From Gammaproteobacteria bacterium HGW-Gammaproteobacteria-1 (GTDB taxonomy: Bacteria; Pseudomonadota; Gammaproteobacteria; Thiohalomonadales; Thiohalomonadaceae), in contig PGZL01000004.1 in assembly GCA_002840095.1 (NCBI GenBank), positions 62,001-126,000 of the forward strand: 64,000 nucleotides of DNA, read 5' to 3'. Of the stretch, positions 34,684-44,077 are shown piece by piece. A program made the position numbers and the translations under genes. The notes below the pieces were generated by a model. It had not been told where the DNA came from. It saw only the letters and a list, made by a program, of their open reading frames with translations, and searched no databases. Positions within the stretch are counted from its first letter, which is position 1; every line of letters starts with the position of its first letter.

Positions 34684-36291
34684 ATGGCCGCTGATATCAA
34701 AGAATGGGACGTTGAAGACAAGACGTTCTGGGACAAGACCGGAAAGCGCGTAGCCAACCGTAACCTGTGGATTTCCGTGCCGAGCCTGCTGTGCGGCTTC
34801 GCGGTGTGGCTGTACTGGGGCATCATCACGGTGCAGATGCTCAACCTCGGCTTTCCCTTCAAGCCGGCCGAGCTGTTCACCCTGGCAGCCATCGCCGGCC
34901 TGACCGGCGCCACCCTGCGCATACCGTCGAGCTTCTTCATCCGCATTGCCGGCGGCCGCAACACCATCTTCTTCACCACCGCGCTGTTGATGATTCCGGC
35001 CATCGGTACCGGCATCGCCCTGCAGGACAAGAACACGCCGCTGATCGTGTTCCAGCTGCTGGCCTTTCTGTCCGGCTTCGGCGGCGGCAACTTCGCCTCC
35101 TCCATGTCCAACATCAGCTTCTTCTTTCCGAAGCGGATGCAGGGACTGGCGCTGGGCCTGAACGCAGGCCTGGGCAACGCCGGCGTCACCACCATGCAGA
35201 TCCTCATTCCGCTGGCCATGACCTCCGCCATCTTCGGCGGCGACCCGATGATCCTGGCCAACACCTCGGGCACGCTGATCGGCAAGATCCCGGCCGGTTC
35301 CGAGACCTGGATCCACAACGCCGGCTACGTGTGGCTGCTGTTCCTGGTACCGCTGGCCTTCGCCGGCTGGTTCGGCATGAGCAACATCCGCACCGAGGAC
35401 GTGTCGCCCAACATCGGCTCGCCCGTGGGCGCCATGGGCAAAATCGCCGGCATGCTGCTGATCGGCTTCATCACCGCCGCCGCCGGTCTCTACATCATCC
35501 TGCCGCAGCCCACCGGGCTGGGCGCGCCGGGCTGGGCCAAGTGGCCGGTCATCGTCGGCATCCTCTTCGCCACCGTGATGCTGATGAAGATGATTCCGGG
35601 CGACATCAAGCCCAACCTTCAGCGTCAGTTCAAGATCTTCGGCAACAAGCACACCTGGGTGATGAGCGTCATCTACACCATGACCTTCGGCAGCTTCATC
35701 GGTTATTCCGCCGCCTTCGCCCTGGCCATCAAGATCATCTTCGGCTTCAGCCACATCGAGGTGGATGGCGTGTTGACGCACACCACCGTCAATCCCAATG
35801 GCCCGTCGGCCCTGATGTACGCCTGGATGGGCCCCTTCATCGGCGCCTTCATCCGTCCGGTGGGCGGCTGGATTGCCGACAAGATCGGCGGCGCCAAGGT
35901 GACCCAGATCATCACCGTCATCATGGTCGGCAGCGCGCTGGGCGTGGCCTATTTCATGAAGGCCGCCTATGCCTCCGCCACGCCGGAAACCTACTTCGTG
36001 CCCTTCTTCATCCTGTTCCTGGTGCTGTTCGCCGGTACCGGCATCGGCAACGGCTCCACCTTCCGCACCATCGCCATGGTGTTCCCCAAGGAACAGGCCG
36101 GCCCGGTGCTGGGCTGGACCTCGGCGGTGGCGGCCTACGGCGCGTTCATCATCCCGCAGGTATTCGGCGAGCAGATCAAGGCCACCACGCCCGAGTATGC
36201 GCTGTACGGCTTCGCCGTGTTCTACGGCATCTGCCTGGTGCTCAACTGGTGGTACTACCTCGGCCCCAAGGCGGAGTTCAAGAATCCGTAA
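34684..36291 (+). CDS. narK2: NarK2-type nitrate/nitrite antiporter (MFS)
   Basis: 535 residues with signature GFGGGNFASSMSNISFFFP near 136-154 and a second nitrate signature region in GTGIGNGSTFRTIAMVFP near 455. Longer central loops than the NarK1 type, as in nitrate/nitrite exchangers. It exchanges incoming nitrate for outgoing nitrite formed by NarGHI. Lies 48 bp after narK1 with GAGGAGACGGC before ATG. The narK1-narK2 tandem is a known arrangement in denitrifiers. Confidence 0.93.
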   Translation: MAADIKEWDVEDKTFWDKTGKRVANRNLWISVPSLLCGFAVWLYWGIITVQMLNLGFPFKPAELFTLAAIAGLTGATLRIPSSFFIRIAGGRNTIFFTTALLMIPAIGTGIALQDKNTPLIVFQLLAFLSGFGGGNFASSMSNISFFFPKRMQGLALGLNAGLGNAGVTTMQILIPLAMTSAIFGGDPMILANTSGTLIGKIPAGSETWIHNAGYVWLLFLVPLAFAGWFGMSNIRTEDVSPNIGSPVGAMGKIAGMLLIGFITAAAGLYIILPQPTGLGAPGWAKWPVIVGILFATVMLMKMIPGDIKPNLQRQFKIFGNKHTWVMSVIYTMTFGSFIGYSAAFALAIKIIFGFSHIEVDGVLTHTTVNPNGPSALMYAWMGPFIGAFIRPVGGWIADKIGGAKVTQIITVIMVGSALGVAYFMKAAYASATPETYFVPFFILFLVLFAGTGIGNGSTFRTIAMVFPKEQAGPVLGWTSAVAAYGAFIIPQVFGEQIKATTPEYALYGFAVFYGICLVLNWWYYLGPKAEFKNP

Positions 36292-36428
36292 GGCGAGTTG
36301 CCGAGTACAGAGTTACGAACAGGCCCGTGCCGCACCTTCTCTCCCCTTACGCATGACCAACGTGAGCGCGGGGCGGGTCTGTTCACCCACATCGACAGAA
36401 TATCGTGTGAACGTTTAGGAGAATCGCG

Positions 36429-39400
36429 ATGAGCCATTTTTTGGACCGCTTGAAGTTCTTTACCAAGGTGCAGGCCGACTTTTCCGACGGTCACGGCATC
36501 GTCACCAATGAAGACCGCCACTGGGAAGATGCCTACCGCAACCGCTGGCGCCACGACAAGGTGGTGCGTTCCACCCATGGCGTGAACTGCACCGGCGGCT
36601 GCTCCTGGAAGATCTTCGTCAAGAACGGCCTGGTCGCCTATGAGATGCAGCAGACCGACTATCCCGAGACGCGCCCCGATCTGCCCAATCACGAGCCGCG
36701 CGGCTGCCAGCGCGGCGCCAGCTTCTCCTGGTATCTGTACAGCCCGCACCGCATCCGCCACCCGCTGGTGCGCGGCCGCCTGGTCGAGCTGTACCGCGCC
36801 GAGCGCAAGTCCGGCAAGGACCCGGTGGAGGCGTGGGCGGCGATCCAGCAGGATCCCGACAAGCGCAAGAAATACACCGCGGTGCGCGGCCTGGGCGGCT
36901 TCGTGCGCACCAGCTGGGACGAGGTGACGGAGATCGTCGCCGCGGCCAACGTCTACACCATCAAGAAATACGGCCCGGATCGCATCTTCGGCTTCTCGCC
37001 CATCCCGGCGATGTCGATGATCTCCTACGCCGCCGGTTCCCGTTACCTGTCCCTCATCGGCGGCGCCTGCGGTTCCTTCTACGACTGGTACTGCGATCTG
37101 CCGGTATCCAGCCCGCAGGTGTGGGGCGAGCAGACCGACGTGCCGGAATCGGCCGACTGGTACAACTCCACCTACATCATCGTCTGCGGCTCCTCCATTC
37201 CCACCACCCGCACCCCCGACGCCCACTTCTACAGCGAGGTGCGCTACAAGGGCGCCAAGGTGGTGGCGATGTCGCCGGACTACGCCGAGCAGGTGAAGTT
37301 CGCCGACCTGTGGATGCAGGTGAAGCAGGGCACCGACGCCGCGGCCTTCATGGCCATGGGCCACGTGGCGATCAAGGAATTCTATCTGCAGAAGCAGGAC
37401 CCGTACTTCGACGAGTACGCGCGCAAGTACACCGACCTGCCGATGCTGGTGATCCTCGACGAGTACGAGGACGGCTACACCCCGGGCCGCTATCTGCGCG
37501 CCTCCGACTTCAACGGCAACATGGGCGAGGCCAACAACCCGGAATGGAAGACCGTCGTCTATGACGAAGCCTCCCAGGCCTACGTGGTGCCCAACGGTTC
37601 CGTCGGTTTCCGCTGGGGCGAAGAGGGCAAGTGGAACCTGCTGCAGAAGAACGCCGCCACCCAGGCCGACATCAAGGCCGAGCTGAGCTGTCTCGAAGGC
37701 GGCGACGGTGTGGTGTCGGTGGCCTTCGCGCACTACGCCGAAGGCGAGGACGGCATGCTGTCCCGCAACGTGCCCATGCGCAAGCTGACCCTGGCCGACG
37801 GCCGCCAGGTCCACGTCGCTTCGGTGTTCGATCTGATGGTGGCGCAATACGGCATCGACCGCGGTCTCGGCGGCGGCAACGTGGCCACCTCCTACGACGA
37901 TGAGGCGGTGGCCTACACCCCGGCGTGGCAGGAAAAGATCACCGGCGTGAAGCGTGCCGACATCATCCGTACCGGCCGCGAGTTCGCCGACAACGCCTCC
38001 AAGACCCGTGGCAAGTCCATGGTGATCCTGGGCGCGGCGATCAATCACTGGTACCACAACGACATGAATTACCGCTCGATCATGAACCTGCTGCACCTGT
38101 GCGGCTGCGTAGGTCAGTCGGGCGGCGGCTGGGCGCACTACGTCGGCCAGGAGAAGCTGCGGCCACAGGCCGGCTGGGCGCCCATCGCCTTCGCCACCGA
38201 CTGGAACCGTCCGCCGCGCCACATGACCAGCACCACCTACTGGTACTTCCACACCGGCCAGTGGCGCTACGAAACCATCAAGGCCGACGAGCTGATGGCG
38301 CCCAACGCCAAGGCCAAGTACCGCGGCTACACCTGCGCCGACTACAACGTGGTGGCGCAGCGCCTGGGCTGGCTGCCCTCGGCGCCGCACTTCAACAAGA
38401 ACCCTCTCGACATCGTCGCCGAGGCTACCCAGGCCGGCGCCACCGACGAGGCCGGCATCGCCAAACACATGGTGGACCAGCTCAAGAGCGGCGAGTTGTC
38501 CTTCGCCTACGAGGACATCGACAATCCCAACAACTGGGTGCGCAACCTCATCGTCTGGCGCGGCAACCTCATCGGCTGCTCCTCCAAGGGCCATGAGTAT
38601 TTCCTCAAGCACCTGTTCGGCGCGCAGAACGGCGTCATGCAGGAAGGCACCGCCGGCAAGGACTCGCAGGAGATCAAGTGGGTGGAGCAGGGGCCGACGG
38701 CCAAGCTGGACCTGATGGTGGACATCAATTTCCGCCTCAACTCCACCGGTGCCTACTCCGACATCGTCCTGCCCACCGCCACCTGGTACGAAAAGAACGA
38801 CATCAACACCACGGACATGCACCCGTTCATCCACCCGCTGTCCGAGGCGGTGAAGCCGGGCTGGGAGTCCAAGTCCGACTGGAAGATCTTCCAGACCATC
38901 GCCAAGCGCTTCTCCGAGCTGGCCGCGACCCACCTGGGCACGCGCAAGGACGTGGTCGCCCTGCCCATGCAGCACGACTCGCCCTTCGCCCTGGCCCAGC
39001 CCATGGGCGAGGTGAAGGACTGGAAGCGCGGCGAGTGCGAGCCGGTGCCGGGCAAGACCCTGCCCCTGCTCAAGGTGGTGGAGCGCGACTACCACAACAC
39101 CTGGAACAAGTTCATCGCCCTCGGTCCCCTGATGCAGAAGCTGGGCAACAACATCAAGGGCGTGGACTGGAACACCGACGACGAGTACGAGCATCTCAAG
39201 CACCACAACGGCACGGTGCGCGCCGAAGGCATCAGCTTCGGCATGCCCTCGCTGGAAGACGATATCCATGCTTGCGACGCGGTGATGCGCATGGCGCCGG
39301 AAACCTGCGGCGAGGTGGCGCACAAGGCCTGGAAGGCGATGGGCAGGAAGACCGGCATCGACCACAACCATCTGTGCGACTCGCGCCGCGACGAAATCAT

Positions 39401-40184
39401 CACCTTCAAGGACATCGTGGCCCAGCCGCGCAAGATCATCACTGCGCCCACCTGGTCCGGCATCGAGTCCCACGAGGTGAGCTACAACGCCGGCTACACC
39501 AACATCCACGAGCACATCCCGTTCCGCACCCTGACCGGACGTGCCCACTTCTATCTCGACCATGAGTGGATCCGTGACTTCGGCGAAAGCTTCTGTGTCT
39601 ACAAGCCGCCATTGGACATGAAGTCGCACTACAACATGCCGGCCAAGGTGACCGGCAAGCCGCACCTGGTGCTGAACTGGATCACGCCGCACTCCAAGTG
39701 GGGCATCCACTCCACCTACCAGGACAACCTGCGCATGCTGACGCTGTTCCGCGGCGGCCCCTATGTGTGGATCGCCGAAGACGACGCCAAGTCAGTGGGC
39801 CTGAGGGACAACGACTGGGTCGAGGCCCTCAACGCCAATGGCGCCACGGTGGCGCGTGCGGTGGTGAGCCAGCGCGTGCCGCGCGGCATGGCCATCATGT
39901 ACCACGCCCAGGAGAAGAACGTGAACGTGCCCGGCAGCCCGACCACCGGCAAGCGCGGCGGCATCCTCAACAGCGTGACGCGTACGGTGATCAAGCCAAC
40001 CCACATGATCGGCGGCTACGCCCAGCTGTCCTACGCCTTCAACTACATGGGTCCGGTGGGCAGCAACCGCGACGAGTACGTGGTGCTGCACAAGATCGAG
40101 GATCGCGACGTCGACTGGCTGGAGCGTCCGCTCACGCCGGAGCGCGAGGCCAACATCAATCCCCCGGGCGTAGGCCCGCGCTAA
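36429..40184 (+). CDS. narG: Respiratory nitrate reductase alpha subunit NarG
   Basis: 1251 residues (E. coli 1247). The catalytic molybdo-bis-MGD subunit, cytoplasmic face. The FS0 [4Fe-4S] ligands H50, C54, C58 and C93 align residue for residue with E. coli. The Mo-coordinating aspartate is D223 in YCDLPVSSPQVWGEQTDVPE. No twin-arginine leader, so cytoplasmic orientation. ATG 36429 follows TTTAGGAGAATCGCG. Reduces nitrate to nitrite with electrons from NarI via NarH. Confidence 0.97.
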   Translation: MSHFLDRLKFFTKVQADFSDGHGIVTNEDRHWEDAYRNRWRHDKVVRSTHGVNCTGGCSWKIFVKNGLVAYEMQQTDYPETRPDLPNHEPRGCQRGASFSWYLYSPHRIRHPLVRGRLVELYRAERKSGKDPVEAWAAIQQDPDKRKKYTAVRGLGGFVRTSWDEVTEIVAAANVYTIKKYGPDRIFGFSPIPAMSMISYAAGSRYLSLIGGACGSFYDWYCDLPVSSPQVWGEQTDVPESADWYNSTYIIVCGSSIPTTRTPDAHFYSEVRYKGAKVVAMSPDYAEQVKFADLWMQVKQGTDAAAFMAMGHVAIKEFYLQKQDPYFDEYARKYTDLPMLVILDEYEDGYTPGRYLRASDFNGNMGEANNPEWKTVVYDEASQAYVVPNGSVGFRWGEEGKWNLLQKNAATQADIKAELSCLEGGDGVVSVAFAHYAEGEDGMLSRNVPMRKLTLADGRQVHVASVFDLMVAQYGIDRGLGGGNVATSYDDEAVAYTPAWQEKITGVKRADIIRTGREFADNASKTRGKSMVILGAAINHWYHNDMNYRSIMNLLHLCGCVGQSGGGWAHYVGQEKLRPQAGWAPIAFATDWNRPPRHMTSTTYWYFHTGQWRYETIKADELMAPNAKAKYRGYTCADYNVVAQRLGWLPSAPHFNKNPLDIVAEATQAGATDEAGIAKHMVDQLKSGELSFAYEDIDNPNNWVRNLIVWRGNLIGCSSKGHEYFLKHLFGAQNGVMQEGTAGKDSQEIKWVEQGPTAKLDLMVDINFRLNSTGAYSDIVLPTATWYEKNDINTTDMHPFIHPLSEAVKPGWESKSDWKIFQTIAKRFSELAATHLGTRKDVVALPMQHDSPFALAQPMGEVKDWKRGECEPVPGKTLPLLKVVERDYHNTWNKFIALGPLMQKLGNNIKGVDWNTDDEYEHLKHHNGTVRAEGISFGMPSLEDDIHACDAVMRMAPETCGEVAHKAWKAMGRKTGIDHNHLCDSRRDEIITFKDIVAQPRKIITAPTWSGIESHEVSYNAGYTNIHEHIPFRTLTGRAHFYLDHEWIRDFGESFCVYKPPLDMKSHYNMPAKVTGKPHLVLNWITPHSKWGIHSTYQDNLRMLTLFRGGPYVWIAEDDAKSVGLRDNDWVEALNANGATVARAVVSQRVPRGMAIMYHAQEKNVNVPGSPTTGKRGGILNSVTRTVIKPTHMIGGYAQLSYAFNYMGPVGSNRDEYVVLHKIEDRDVDWLERPLTPEREANINPPGVGPR

Positions 40185-40220
40185 GCGTCGCTGCACCTAT
40201 ACAGAGATCGGGAGACAAAC

Positions 40221-41774
40221 ATGAAAGTACGCGCACAATTCGCCCTGGTGTTCAATCTGGACAAGTGCATCGGCTGCCACACCTGCTCGGTGACCTGCAA
40301 GAACGTGTGGACCAACCGCAAGGGCATGGAATACGCCTGGTGGAACAACGTCGAGAGCAAGCCCGGCATCGGCTTTCCCAAGCAGTGGGAGAACCAGGAC
40401 AAGTGGAAGGGCGGCTGGAAGGTCGAGAACGGCAAGCTGGAGCTGAAGGGAGGCGGCCGCGCCTCCAAGCTGCTCAACATCTTCGCCAACCCGGACATGC
40501 CGGAGATCGACGACTACTACGAGCCGTTCACCTACAACTACGCCCATCTGCAAAGCGCCAAGCTGTCCGAGGCGGCGCCCACCGCCCGGCCGCTGTCGCA
40601 GATCACCGGCGAGACCATGGACAAGATCACCTGGGGCCCCAACTGGGAGGATCACCTGGCCGGTGAGTTCGCGGCGCGCGCCGTGGACAAGAACTTCGAT
40701 GGCATCCAGAAGCAGATGTATTCGGAGTTCAAGAACACCTTCCAGACCTACCTGCCGCGCATGTGCAACCACTGCCTCAACCCGGCCTGCGTGGCGGCCT
40801 GCCCGTCGGGCTCGCTGTACAAGCGCGAGGAAGACGGCATCGTGCTGGTGGACCAGGACAAGTGCCGCAGCTGGCGCATGTGCGTGTCGGCCTGCCCGTA
40901 CAAGAAGATCTTCTACAACTGGGAGTCGGGCAAGGCGGAGAAGTGCATCGGCTGCTACCCGCGCGTGGAGTCGGGCATGCCGACGCTGTGTTCCGAGTCC
41001 TGTGTCGGCCGCATCCGCTACAACGGCGTGATGCTGTACGACGCCGACAGGATCGCCGAGTACGCCGCCACCCCCAACGACAAGGACATGTACCAGGCGC
41101 AGATGAACATCTTCCTCGATCCCAACGATCCGGAAGTCGTCGCCGCCGCCCGCGAGGAAGGCATCCCCGAGAGCTGGATCGAGGCGGCGCAGAAGTCGCC
41201 CATCTGGAAGATGGCCATGGAGTGGAAGATCGCCCTGCCCATGCATCCGGAGTTCCGCACCCTGCCCATGGTCTGGTACGTGCCGCCGCTGTCGCCGGTG
41301 CAGTCGCAGATCGATCAGGGCAACCTGCCCACCGGGCCGGACGGCGCCATTCCGCTGCGTGAGGCCATGCGTACCCCGGTGCGTTATCTCGCCAACCTGC
41401 TCACCGCAGGCGACGAGCAGCCGGTGATCGAGGCGCTCAACAAGCTCATCGCCATGCGCAGCTACCAGCGCTCGGTGCACGTGGAAGGCAAGGCCGAAAT
41501 GGCCGCGCTGGACGCCGTCGGTCTCAGCGAGGAGCAGGCCAAGGACATGTACAAGCTGCTGGCCATCGCCGACTACGCCGACCGCTTCGTCATTCCCACC
41601 AACCACGGCGAAACGCGCATGGAAGACCCCTACGGCTTCCAGGGGCAGAACGGCTTCACCTTCGGCAACGACAGCTCCACCGGCATCAGCCTGGTGTCGC
41701 TGTTCCCCGAACGCCGCAAGGAAACCGCCGAGCCCAAGACGCAGCCGGAAACGGCCGACAAGCCCTACTTCTAG
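40221..41774 (+). CDS. narH: Respiratory nitrate reductase beta subunit NarH
   Basis: 517 residues. Ferredoxin-type Cys clusters: CIGCHTCSVTCKN near 15-27, CNHCLNPACVAACPSG near 184-199, CRSWRMCVSACPYKK near 215-230 (Trp in place of one Cys, the expected [3Fe-4S] site) and CIGCYPRVESG near 243. Passes electrons from NarI haems to NarG. 36 bp from narG, with GAGATCGGGAGACAAAC before ATG. Confidence 0.97.
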   Translation: MKVRAQFALVFNLDKCIGCHTCSVTCKNVWTNRKGMEYAWWNNVESKPGIGFPKQWENQDKWKGGWKVENGKLELKGGGRASKLLNIFANPDMPEIDDYYEPFTYNYAHLQSAKLSEAAPTARPLSQITGETMDKITWGPNWEDHLAGEFAARAVDKNFDGIQKQMYSEFKNTFQTYLPRMCNHCLNPACVAACPSGSLYKREEDGIVLVDQDKCRSWRMCVSACPYKKIFYNWESGKAEKCIGCYPRVESGMPTLCSESCVGRIRYNGVMLYDADRIAEYAATPNDKDMYQAQMNIFLDPNDPEVVAAAREEGIPESWIEAAQKSPIWKMAMEWKIALPMHPEFRTLPMVWYVPPLSPVQSQIDQGNLPTGPDGAIPLREAMRTPVRYLANLLTAGDEQPVIEALNKLIAMRSYQRSVHVEGKAEMAALDAVGLSEEQAKDMYKLLAIADYADRFVIPTNHGETRMEDPYGFQGQNGFTFGNDSSTGISLVSLFPERRKETAEPKTQPETADKPYF

Positions 41775-41784
41775 GAGATACGCC

Positions 41785-42300
41785 ATGCGAGTCTACAAAC
41801 TGCTGTCTTATCTGCTCGACTATCCGGGCGAGGAGCTGCACGACAACATGGCCGCCCTGCGCGCCCTGGCTGCCGAAGCGGCCGGCGACGGGGAGGAGCG
41901 GGCGGCGCTGGACGGCTTTCTCGACTACGTCGCCGGCGTCGACGCCCTGGAGCTGCAACGCCAGTACGTCGAAACCTTCGACCTCAAGGCCCAGCACAGC
42001 CTGCACCTCACCCATCACCTGCTCGGCGACGACAAGAACCGCGGCCCGGCGCTCATCGATCTCGGTGAGTACTACAAGGCTTGGGGCATGGAGACCATCG
42101 ACGGCGAACTGCCGGACTATCTGCCCCTGATGTTCGAGTTCGCCGCCACGCTGGAAGAGGAGGAGGCGCGCATGTTCCTGTCGCAGATCGGCAAGGTGCT
42201 GACCATTCTCGCCGGCAATCTGGAGCAGGGCGCGAGCCCGTGGGCGCCGCTGGTGCGCGTCGGCGAACGGCGCGCGCTGCTGGTGCGCGAGGCCGCCTGA
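41785..42300 (+). CDS. narJ: Nitrate reductase assembly chaperone NarJ
   Basis: 171 residues, noticeably shorter than E. coli NarJ (236). The chaperone core is present: YKLLSYLLDYPGEEL at 4-18, FDLKAQHSLHLTHHLLGD near 69-86 and LPDYLPLMFEFAA near 109-121. The truncation is at the C-terminus, after an ordinary stop codon, with narI 47 bp on. It binds apo-NarG during molybdenum cofactor insertion and is not part of the final enzyme. Start 10 bp after narH, with TAGGAGATACGCC. Confidence 0.93.
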   Translation: MRVYKLLSYLLDYPGEELHDNMAALRALAAEAAGDGEERAALDGFLDYVAGVDALELQRQYVETFDLKAQHSLHLTHHLLGDDKNRGPALIDLGEYYKAWGMETIDGELPDYLPLMFEFAATLEEEEARMFLSQIGKVLTILAGNLEQGASPWAPLVRVGERRALLVREAA

Positions 42301-42347
42301 ATCCAACGTACTAAGGGCCGCCCGTGCGGCGGCCAGAGGAGAACAAC

Positions 42348-43049
42348 ATGGATTACCTGAATACCCTGGCGTTCGCCGTGTACCCCTACCTGGCGGGGGC
42401 GGTGTTTCTCATCGGCAGCTGGGCCCGCTTCGACAGCGAGCAGTACACCTGGAAGGCGGACTCCAGCCAGCTCATGTCCAACAGGAACATGCGCCTGGCC
42501 AGCAACCTGTTCCACATCGGCATCATCGGCATCTTCCTCGGTCACCTGGTCGGCCTGCTGATGCCGTTCGCGTTCTGGCACATGATCGAACTGAGCAGCC
42601 TGGGCAAGCAGTACATCGCCATGTACGGCGGCGGCTTCCTCGGCATCCTGTGCCTGATCGGCGGCGTGATGCTGTGGTGGCGCCGCGTCACCCATCCGCG
42701 CGTGCGCGCGGCGGGGCGCAGCTCGGACCTGTTCATCCTCAGCTGGATCCTGGTCACCCTGCTGTTCGGCCTGGCCACCACCTTCACCACCGCGCACCAC
42801 GCTTCCCAGGGCAGCGCCGACACCATGATGACCCTGGCGCAGTGGGCCAAGAGCATCGTGCTGTTCCATCCGCAGCCGGAGCTGGTGGCCAAGACCGAGC
42901 TGGTGTTCCGCCTGCACCTGTTCTTCGGCATGTCGCTGTTCCTGCTGTTCCCCTTCACCCGTCTGGTACACATCTGGAGCCTGCCGCTGGGATACCTCGG
43001 CCGCGCCTACCAAATCGTGCGCACCAAGCGCCGGGTGATGGTGCGCTGA
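42348..43049 (+). CDS. narI: Respiratory nitrate reductase gamma subunit NarI
   Basis: 233 residues from ATG 42348 (AGAGGAGAACAAC before it). Five membrane helices. Haem-ligand histidines are expected in NLFHIGIIGIFLGHLVG (near 54-68) and RLHLFFGMSLFLLFPFTRLVHIWS (near 188-211). Oxidises quinol at the periplasmic side and anchors NarGH. An in-frame ATG at 42324 would lie within the intergenic ribosome-binding region and is not preferred. Confidence 0.96.
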   Translation: MDYLNTLAFAVYPYLAGAVFLIGSWARFDSEQYTWKADSSQLMSNRNMRLASNLFHIGIIGIFLGHLVGLLMPFAFWHMIELSSLGKQYIAMYGGGFLGILCLIGGVMLWWRRVTHPRVRAAGRSSDLFILSWILVTLLFGLATTFTTAHHASQGSADTMMTLAQWAKSIVLFHPQPELVAKTELVFRLHLFFGMSLFLLFPFTRLVHIWSLPLGYLGRAYQIVRTKRRVMVR

Positions 43050-43092
43050 GGAAATGTTCACCATCGAGGTGTAGAGACAGAACGATGACGAT

Positions 43093-43165
43093 CCGCAAAT
43101 GAACGCTAATGCACGCCAATACACACTACTGGGAATATTTGCGTGTATTTCGCGTTCATTTGCGG
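43093..43165. repeat. 14-bp inverted repeat after narI
   Basis: CCGCAAATGAACGC (43093-43106) and GCGTTCATTTGCGG (43152-43165) are perfect complements around 45 bp that contain a second inner pair (ACGCCAATACAC / GCGTGTATT). It could form a long hairpin in the nar transcript; it has no U-tract, so attenuation or mRNA stabilisation is more likely than termination. Confidence 0.7.
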
Positions 43166-43221
43166 ACTGATTCTTTCCTCTGCGTTCCCGGCGTCTCGGC
43201 GGTGAATTGAAATTTTGGCAG

Positions 43222-43677
43222 ATGAACGACTCCACACACACCCATGCATTGCCGCGGCCTTCCGGCCGCGGCCTGGTGCGCAAGCTGGGCTGGCTCGTGC
43301 TGGTGACGGCGGTAGGTATCGGCGTGCACTTTTCCCTGCAGGGGATCATCCAGAGCGGCGATGCGGAGAAGCGTGCGGGGCCGGACCTGCACAAGCTGGA
43401 GCAGCTGGAGGCCGTCGACCCCGCACGCGCGGCGAAGGTGCGCGCCGGCATGCTCAAGTACGAGTCCATCTGCCGTCTGTGCCACCACCGCAGCGGTATC
43501 GGCGGCAAGTTCACGCCGCCCATCGCCGGCAAGACCGAAGAGGGTGTGCAAACCCTGCTCAAGCTGTACCGCAGCGGCGTGCAGATGGGACCGCTGACCA
43601 ACCTGATGGCGCCCTGGGCGGCGGAACTGTCCGACGAGGACATCGGCAACCTGGCCGCCTATGTCGCGACCCTGTGA
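43222..43677 (+). CDS. Membrane-anchored monohaem cytochrome c
   Basis: 151 residues from ATG 43222; a TTG at 43207 is possible but lacks support. One N-terminal membrane anchor (about 24-45, KLGWLVLVTAVGIGVHFSL) is followed by a periplasmic domain with a single CxxCH (CRLCHH, near 91-96). A C-terminal methionine (NLMAPWAAELSDED) is a plausible sixth ligand, and the LSDEDIGNLAAYVATL ending is typical of class I cytochromes c. Placed between narI and the DsrC-like gene; an electron-transfer role with nitrate respiration is inference. Confidence 0.83.
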   Translation: MNDSTHTHALPRPSGRGLVRKLGWLVLVTAVGIGVHFSLQGIIQSGDAEKRAGPDLHKLEQLEAVDPARAAKVRAGMLKYESICRLCHHRSGIGGKFTPPIAGKTEEGVQTLLKLYRSGVQMGPLTNLMAPWAAELSDEDIGNLAAYVATL

Positions 43678-43702
43678 TCCTCAACCGAATTCAAGGTTCG
43701 AA

Positions 43703-44077
43703 ATGACGACGATGCAGACCAATCCCTTTGCAATCCGTACCGAATACGTCGACGTGGACGGCAAGCCCGTCGCCACCGATCAGGAAGGCTACATCCAGGA
43801 CATGAGCCAATGGTCGGAGGGCTTCGCCCGCGCCCAGGCCGCCAAGGAAGGGCTGGAGCTGACCTCCGAACACTGGGACGTCATCCACTACATCCGCGCC
43901 CACTACGAAAAGCACAGCGTCCAGGCCCAGGTGCGCGACATGATCAAGCACTTCGCCAAGACCTGGGGCCCGGAGCACGGCAACAACCGTCATCTGCACG
44001 ACATCTTTCCCAAGGGCGGCCCGCAAAAACAGGGCAACCGCCTGGCCGGCGTCCGCCGTACCAAGGGGGAGCACTGA
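43703..44077 (+). CDS. DsrC/TusE-fold protein without the signature cysteines
   Basis: 124 residues from ATG 43703. The fold signature is clear: WSEGFARAQAAKEGLELTSEHWDVI, then HYEKHSVQAQVRDMIKHF and the C-terminal arm GPEHGNNRHLHDIFPKGGPQKQGNRLAGVRR. In DsrC the arm has two reactive cysteines (QGC and the penultimate C) and TusE keeps the last one. Here the first is Asn and the end reads TKGEH; the protein has no cysteine at all. It cannot carry sulfur by the known mechanism. Members lacking cysteines are classed as regulatory-type DsrC relatives. Last gene of the nar cluster, 25 bp after the cytochrome gene. Confidence 0.87.
   Translation: MTTMQTNPFAIRTEYVDVDGKPVATDQEGYIQDMSQWSEGFARAQAAKEGLELTSEHWDVIHYIRAHYEKHSVQAQVRDMIKHFAKTWGPEHGNNRHLHDIFPKGGPQKQGNRLAGVRRTKGEH

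Noticed and set aside
36255-39710. 1151-residue open frame on the minus strand across narG
   Set aside because: It is antisense to narG and lacks recognisable domains. The long openness comes from GC-rich codon bias; narG is certain. Similar antisense frames over ppk1, hrpA, narH, narX and ptx genes were dropped for the same reason.
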